Assembly (NCBI RefSeq): GCF_040869045.1
Contig: NC_090319.1
Span: 234,043,832-234,107,831 of the forward strand
Length of the DNA: 64,000 nt
Origin: Eurosta solidaginis
Lineage: Eukaryota > Arthropoda > Insecta > Diptera > Tephritidae
Reading direction: 5' to 3'
Shown here: positions 59,769 through 64,000 of the stretch, in pieces
How positions within the stretch are numbered: the stretch's first letter is position 1
How the letters are laid out: every line of letters begins with the position of its first letter
The notes under the pieces: generated by a model
Seen by the model: the letters and a program-made list of their open reading frames with translations, nothing else
Database searches by the model: none
Told to the model about the DNA's origin: nothing
Made by a program: the position numbers and the translations under genes

Positions 59769-61276
59769 TATATTATAAATGGGAAAGTTTGGATGTTTGT
59801 ATGTTTGTATGTTTGTCCAGACCTTTGTCTTTGTGACTCAATCACGCAAGAACGGCTAGACCGATTTGGATGAAATTTTGCACACATATAGCCAATAGTC
59901 TAGAAGGATCTACTAGCTATATTTTTTTGAAAAGGGGGGAGGTCCCCGCCCCCTACGAACAGTTATAATTTAATTATTGTATTTTTTCGTCTTTGTGACT
60001 GAATCACGCCAGAACGGCTACACGGATTTTGATGAAATGTGGGACACAGGCAATAGTCTACTAGCGAAATTTTTTTCGAACATGGAAAGGGGGGTAGGGG
60101 ACCCACGACCCCTTCGAACAAATACTTTTTAATAATTTTTACACGTAACTTTACCTATATTGACGTTCACCAATATTACAAACTCAATGGGTCAAACAAG
60201 TCGAGGGCTTACAAAATGAGCAGTGACACCCTAAGTCCCCCTTCACCTTTCTCTCACCCTCTGGTATAAAATCTATAAATTGTTATAAGTCAATATAAAT
60301 GTTCTCCTAAATCAATAATTTTTGGTATCTGGCTCATAGAGATCGAGATCTAAACAATTTTGGAAAAACGATCGGTGGCGCTCTCCATCTCCTCCCGCCA
60401 TCCGCCCTCCATCAATTGTTTTTATTAGCACGCTTTTATTAGCTTTACCTGTATGTTTCTTTGTAACTTTTCATTCGCTCCAACGCGTCTGCTGCCTTAT
60501 TAACATGGTTTTATAATTCGCTTCACCTTATTTGTAATCCCGTTAGGGTCATATCGAGACCCTTCCGGGATCATTTCTGGATGGTTTTCGGTATCCGTCC
60601 GGCATCCCGCTGGGGTAATTTCGGGACTATTTCGGGATCATTTTGGGACCATTACCGGATCATTTCTGTATAGTTTTCGGTATCCGTTCGGGATCCCGTC
60701 GGGGTTGTTTTGGGACATTTTCGGGACTATTCCGCGATCATTTCGGGACAATTTCGCGATCATTTGGGGACCCTTCTGGCATCATATCTGGATGGGTTTC
60801 GGGATCCGTTCGGCATCCCGTCGAAGTATTTTCGGGATCATTTGCGTACCTTTGAGAGATAAATTCTTTTTGGTATCCGGGATCATTATGGGACTTTTTC
60901 GGGGTCATTTTGGGTCTCTTCCGGCATCATTTCTGGATGGTTTTCGTCATCCGTCCGGGATCCCGTCGGGGCCATTTCGGGGCTATTTTGGGATCATTTG
61001 GGGTATCTTCCGGCATCATTTCTGGATGGTTTTTGAGATCCGTCTAGGATCCCGTCGGGGTAATTTCGGGACTTTTTCTCTACTAATACGGGATCATTTG
61101 GGGACCCTTTCGCCATCATTTCTTGATGGTTTTCGGGATCCGTCCTGGATCCCGTCAGGGTCATTTCGGGACTATTAGGGTATCATTTAAGGACCTCTCC
61201 GGCATCATTTCTGGATAGTTTTCGGGATCCGTCCGGGTTCCCGTCGGGGTCATTTCGGGAGTTTTTCGGGATCATT
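59769..61276 (+). mobile_element. Helitron-like unit 7, 3'-truncated
   Basis: Head 59769-60534 with both half-copies but without the poly-C tract found in the others, then about 740 bp of minisatellite. The unit stops inside a monomer at about 61272-61280, where 'gggatcattttcat' passes straight into the second satellite. No tail or CTAG is present. Confidence 0.85.
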
Positions 61277-61611
61277 TTCATGCAACTGGGAGGATAAGGT
61301 CTCGAGATATAGCCCAAAACGTGGACGTGGGTACCCCTAGAATGTGTTTATACAGTATGGATATCATGAAAGCTGTTGATGAGTGCTATAGTACAGGATA
61401 ATTTCCATACAACTGTGAGGCTAGGGTCTCGAGATATAGCCCAAAACGTGGACCCGGGTACCCGTAGAATGTGTTTATACAATATGGATATCAGATGAAA
61501 ACTGTTGATTGGTGCTTTAGTACAGGGTAGTTTTCATACCTATTGTTGACTAGGGTCTCGTGATATAGGCCAAAGCGTGGACCCGGGTACCCCTAGAATG
61601 TGTTTATACAA

Positions 61612-61756
61612 TCTAATATATAAAATTCTTCTGTCACTGTTTTAGAGGCTGAACTCCTCCGAAACGGCTGAACCGATTCTCATGAAATTTTGTGAGCATA
61701 CTGGGTAGGTCTGAGAATCGGCCAGCGTCTACCTTTTTTTCGCTACGTGCCTAGGG
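61612..61756 (+). mobile_element. Helitron 5'-terminus-like segment, copy 1 in satellite
   Basis: Begins TCTAATATATAAAATTCTTC and includes 'gaaacggctgaaccgattct' and 'catgaaattttgtgagcat', the classic insect Helitron 5' region with its TC start. It is entered directly from a satellite monomer (after 'tttatacaa') and returns to satellite at 'cctagggtcttgag'. Confidence 0.8.
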
Positions 61757-62451
61757 TCTTGAGATCAAAATGTGGTCCCGGGTACGCCTAGAATACGTTT
61801 ATACAATATGGATATCAAATGAAAGCTGTCGATGAGTGCTATAGTACAGGACAATTTTCATACCCCTGGGTGACTAGGGTCTCGAGATATAGGCCAAAAC
61901 GTGGACCCGAGTACCCCTAGAATGTGTTTATACAATATGTATATCAAATGAAAGCTGTTGATGCGTGACTTAGTACAGGGTAGTTTTCATACCCCTGGGT
62001 GACTAGGATCTTGAGATGTAGGCCAAAATGTGGCCTCGTGAACGCCTAGATAGTGTTTTTACATTATGGATATCAAACGAAAGCTGTTGATGAGTGCTAT
62101 AGTACAGGATAATTTCCATACCCCTGGGTGACTAGGGTCTCGAGATATAGGCCAAAACGTGGACCCGGGTACCCCTAGAACGTGTTTATAGAATATGGAT
62201 ATCAAATTAAAGCTGTTGATGAGTGCTATAGCACAGGGTAATTTTCATACCCCTGGGTGATAAGGGTCTCGAGATATAGGCCAACACGTGGACTCGGGTA
62301 CCCCTAGAATGTGTTAATACAATATGGATATCAAATGAAAGCTGTTGATGAGTGCTATAGTACAGGATAATTTTCATACCTATTGGTGACTAGGATCTCG
62401 AGATATAGGCCAAAGCGTGGACCCGGGTACCCCTAGAATGTGTTTATACAA

Positions 62452-62596
62452 TGTAATATATAAAATTCTTCTGTCACGGTTTTAGAGGCTGAACTCCACC
62501 GAAAAGGCTGAACCGATTCTCATGAAATTTTGTGAGCATATTGGGTAGGTCTGGGAATCGGCCAACGTCTACCCTTTTTTTCGCTACGTGCCTAGG
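62452..62596 (+). mobile_element. Helitron 5'-terminus-like segment, copy 2 in satellite
   Basis: Same segment as at 61612 and with the same satellite junctions on both sides, but the start reads TG rather than TC. It lies 840 bp from copy 1. Confidence 0.8.
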
Positions 62597-63034
62597 GTCT
62601 TGAGATCAAAACGTGGACACGGGTACCCTTAGAATGTGTTTATATAATATGGATATCAAATGAAAGCTGTTGATGAGTGCTATAGTACAGGATAATTTTC
62701 ATACCTATTGGTGACTAGGTTCTCGAGATATAGGCCAAAACGTGGACCCGGGCACCCCTAGAATGTGTTTATACAATATGGATATCAGATGAAAGCTGTT
62801 GATGAGTGCTTTAGTACAGGGTAGTTTTCATACCTATTGGTGACTAGGGTCTCGAGATATAGGCCAAAACGTGGACCCGGGCACCCCTAGAATGTGTTTA
62901 TACAATATGGATATCAGATGAAAACTGTTGATTGGTGCTTTAGTACAGGGTAGTTTTCATACCTATTGTTGACTAGGGTCTCGTGATATAGGCCAAAGCG
63001 TGGACCCGGGTACCCCTAGAATGTGTTTATACAA

Positions 63035-63180
63035 TCTAATATATAAAATTCTTCTGTCATTGTTTTAGAGGCTGAACTCCTCCGAAACGGCTGAACCGAT
63101 TCTCATTAAATTTTGTGAGCATATTGGGTAGGTCTGAGAATCGGCCAGCGTCTACCTCTTTTTTCGCTACGTGCCTAGGG
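63035..63180 (+). mobile_element. Helitron 5'-terminus-like segment, copy 3 in satellite
   Basis: Same segment with the TC start, 583 bp from copy 2. Identical junction positions relative to the monomer show that the head is part of the repeating unit rather than three separate insertions. Confidence 0.8.
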
Positions 63181-63880
63181 TCTTGAGATCAAAATGTGGT
63201 CCCGGGTACCCCTAGAATACGTTTATACAATATGGATATCATATGAAAGCTGTTGATGAGTGCTATACTACAGGACAATTTTTATACCCCTGGGTGACTA
63301 GGGTCTCGAGATATAGGCCAAAACGTGGAACCGGGTACCCCTAGAATGTGTTTATACAATATGTATATCAAATGAAAGCTGTTGATGCGTGATTTAGTAC
63401 AGGGTAGTTTTCATACCCCTGGGTGACTAGGGTCTTGAGATGTAGGCCAAAATGTGGCCTCGTGAACGCCTAGATAGTGTTTTTACATTATGGATATCAA
63501 ACGAAAGCTGTTGATGATTGCTATAGTACAGGATAATTTTCATACAACTGGGAGGCTGGGGTCTCGAGATATAGCCCAAAACGTGGACCTGGGTACCCCT
63601 AGAATGTGTTTATACAGTATAGATATCAAATGAAAGCTGCTGATGAGTGCTATAGTACAGGGTAGCTTTCATACCTATTGGTGACTAGGGTCTCGAGGTA
63701 TACGCCAAAACGTGGACCCGGGTACCCCTAGAATGTGTTTATACAATATGGATATCAAATGAAAGCTGTTGATGAGTGCTATAGTACAGGGTAATTTTCA
63801 TACCCCTGGGTTATTAGGTTTTCGAGATATAGGCCAACACGTGGACTCGGGTACCCCTAGAATGTGTTTATGCAATATTT

Positions 63881-64000
63881 ATTTATTTATATATATTTTT
63901 TTTATAACTTTCATGAAAATGAAATGGTATATTAATTTCGTCACGAAACCCAAAATTGTAAGTCCTTAAAGGAAAATAGATAGACCCACCATTAAGTATA
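63881..64000. other. Non-satellite right edge
   Basis: The satellite breaks off after 'gtttatgcaatat' into AT-rich sequence with an ATTT/TATA run. Too short to classify; the plus-strand frame at 63769-63969 starts in satellite and is not credible as a gene. Confidence 0.5.

Larger units (their letters stand above)
25082..61276 (+). repeat. 100-bp / 89-bp minisatellite filling the Helitron-like units
   Basis: Two interleaved monomer types are seen. The long type is 100 bp and contains 'ctcgact(a/t)atacggg'. The short type is 89 bp and replaces that part with 'atatttcgggatcat' or 'ctatttcgggatcat', an 11-bp difference. Both contain GGGATCCGTCCGGGATCCC, a perfect 7-bp-stem hairpin with two BamHI sites, and a common variant with 'gggaaccc' that breaks the stem. 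Arrays are 4-6 kb (about 40-60 monomers) per complete unit and are interrupted only by heads, tails, the SINE and the gap. Open frames in all phases are a by-product of the period. Confidence 0.93.
61277..63880 (+). repeat. ~129-bp satellite, homologous to the left-edge satellite
   Basis: Monomers carry CTCGAGATATAGGCCAAAAC, GTGGACCCGGGTACCCCTAG, 'aatgtgtttatacaatatgg' and 'atatcaaatgaaagctgttg'. The landmark recurs near 61881, 62010, 62139, 62269 and 62398, giving a 129-130 bp period. Its reverse complement aligns with the 1-1990 monomer across CTTTCATTTGATA-CCATAT, ACATTCTAG, GGTCCAC and ATATCTCGA. Some monomers are a 'cttgagatgtagg' variant. Three Helitron-type heads are embedded. Confidence 0.9.

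Noticed and set aside
25080..61200. Dozens of open frames of 60-306 codons on both strands encoding GFRDPSGIPSGSF-like or NDPVLVEKKSRNDPDG-like peptides
   Set aside because: They overlap in several phases, follow the 100-bp/89-bp repeat exactly, start and stop at monomer variants, and lie inside non-autonomous Helitron-like units. They are products of the repeat period.
25080..61200. CRISPR-like array of regular repeats
   Set aside because: Repeats are contiguous 89-100 bp monomers without unique spacers, in an insect-type nuclear context.

Overview
The window looks like heterochromatic or repeat-rich nuclear DNA of a higher fly (Diptera). A tephritid-type fruit fly is my best guess, because the SINE, LINE and 130-bp satellite sequences resemble repeats I associate with that group; this rests on memory, not a search. 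I find no intact host gene. Nearly all of the window is mobile elements, their decayed remains and two kinds of tandem repeat. The many long reading frames in the right half are products of a repeat period, not genes.

Layout. 1-2110: a ~130-bp satellite ending in a hairpin-bearing terminus of DINE/Helitron type. 2111-8045: AT-rich DNA with a deleted LINE fragment (3348-4005) and a 1.6-kb terminal-inverted-repeat element (5722-7328) carrying a SINE piece. 8046-15105 and 17418-24066: two direct copies of one block. Each is a minus-strand LINE (ORF1 with a DUF4780-like domain, AP endonuclease, reverse transcriptase, RNase H; probably LOA group) followed, beyond its 5' side, by a decayed Ty1/copia reverse-transcriptase fragment. 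Copy A also carries a nested second LINE with a 10-bp target duplication and another small retroposon. Between the copies lie SINE pieces and two opposed PIF/Harbinger transposase fragments. 24086-24270 is a small MITE-like hairpin.

24326-61276: the outstanding feature, a head-to-tail array of seven Helitron-like non-autonomous units. Each complete unit has a ~0.6-0.8 kb head, 4-6 kb of 100-bp/89-bp minisatellite, and a ~155-bp tail ending in a GC-rich hairpin plus CTAG. Each CTAG is followed directly by the next head, with no host DNA between. Unit 2 contains a SINE with a perfect 12-bp target duplication. Units 3 and 4 share a head deletion and unit 5 is a mosaic of other units. A 100-N assembly gap (36603-36702) falls at the unit 2/3 junction.

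61277-63880: a second ~129-bp satellite interspersed with three copies of another Helitron 5' terminus. Its monomer, read on the minus strand, is recognisably homologous to the satellite at 1-2000, so the window is bracketed by diverged, oppositely oriented members of one satellite family.

The elements do not cooperate as a pathway. Together they record nested insertion, rolling-circle-type transposition and unequal exchange turning a Helitron into a higher-order satellite.
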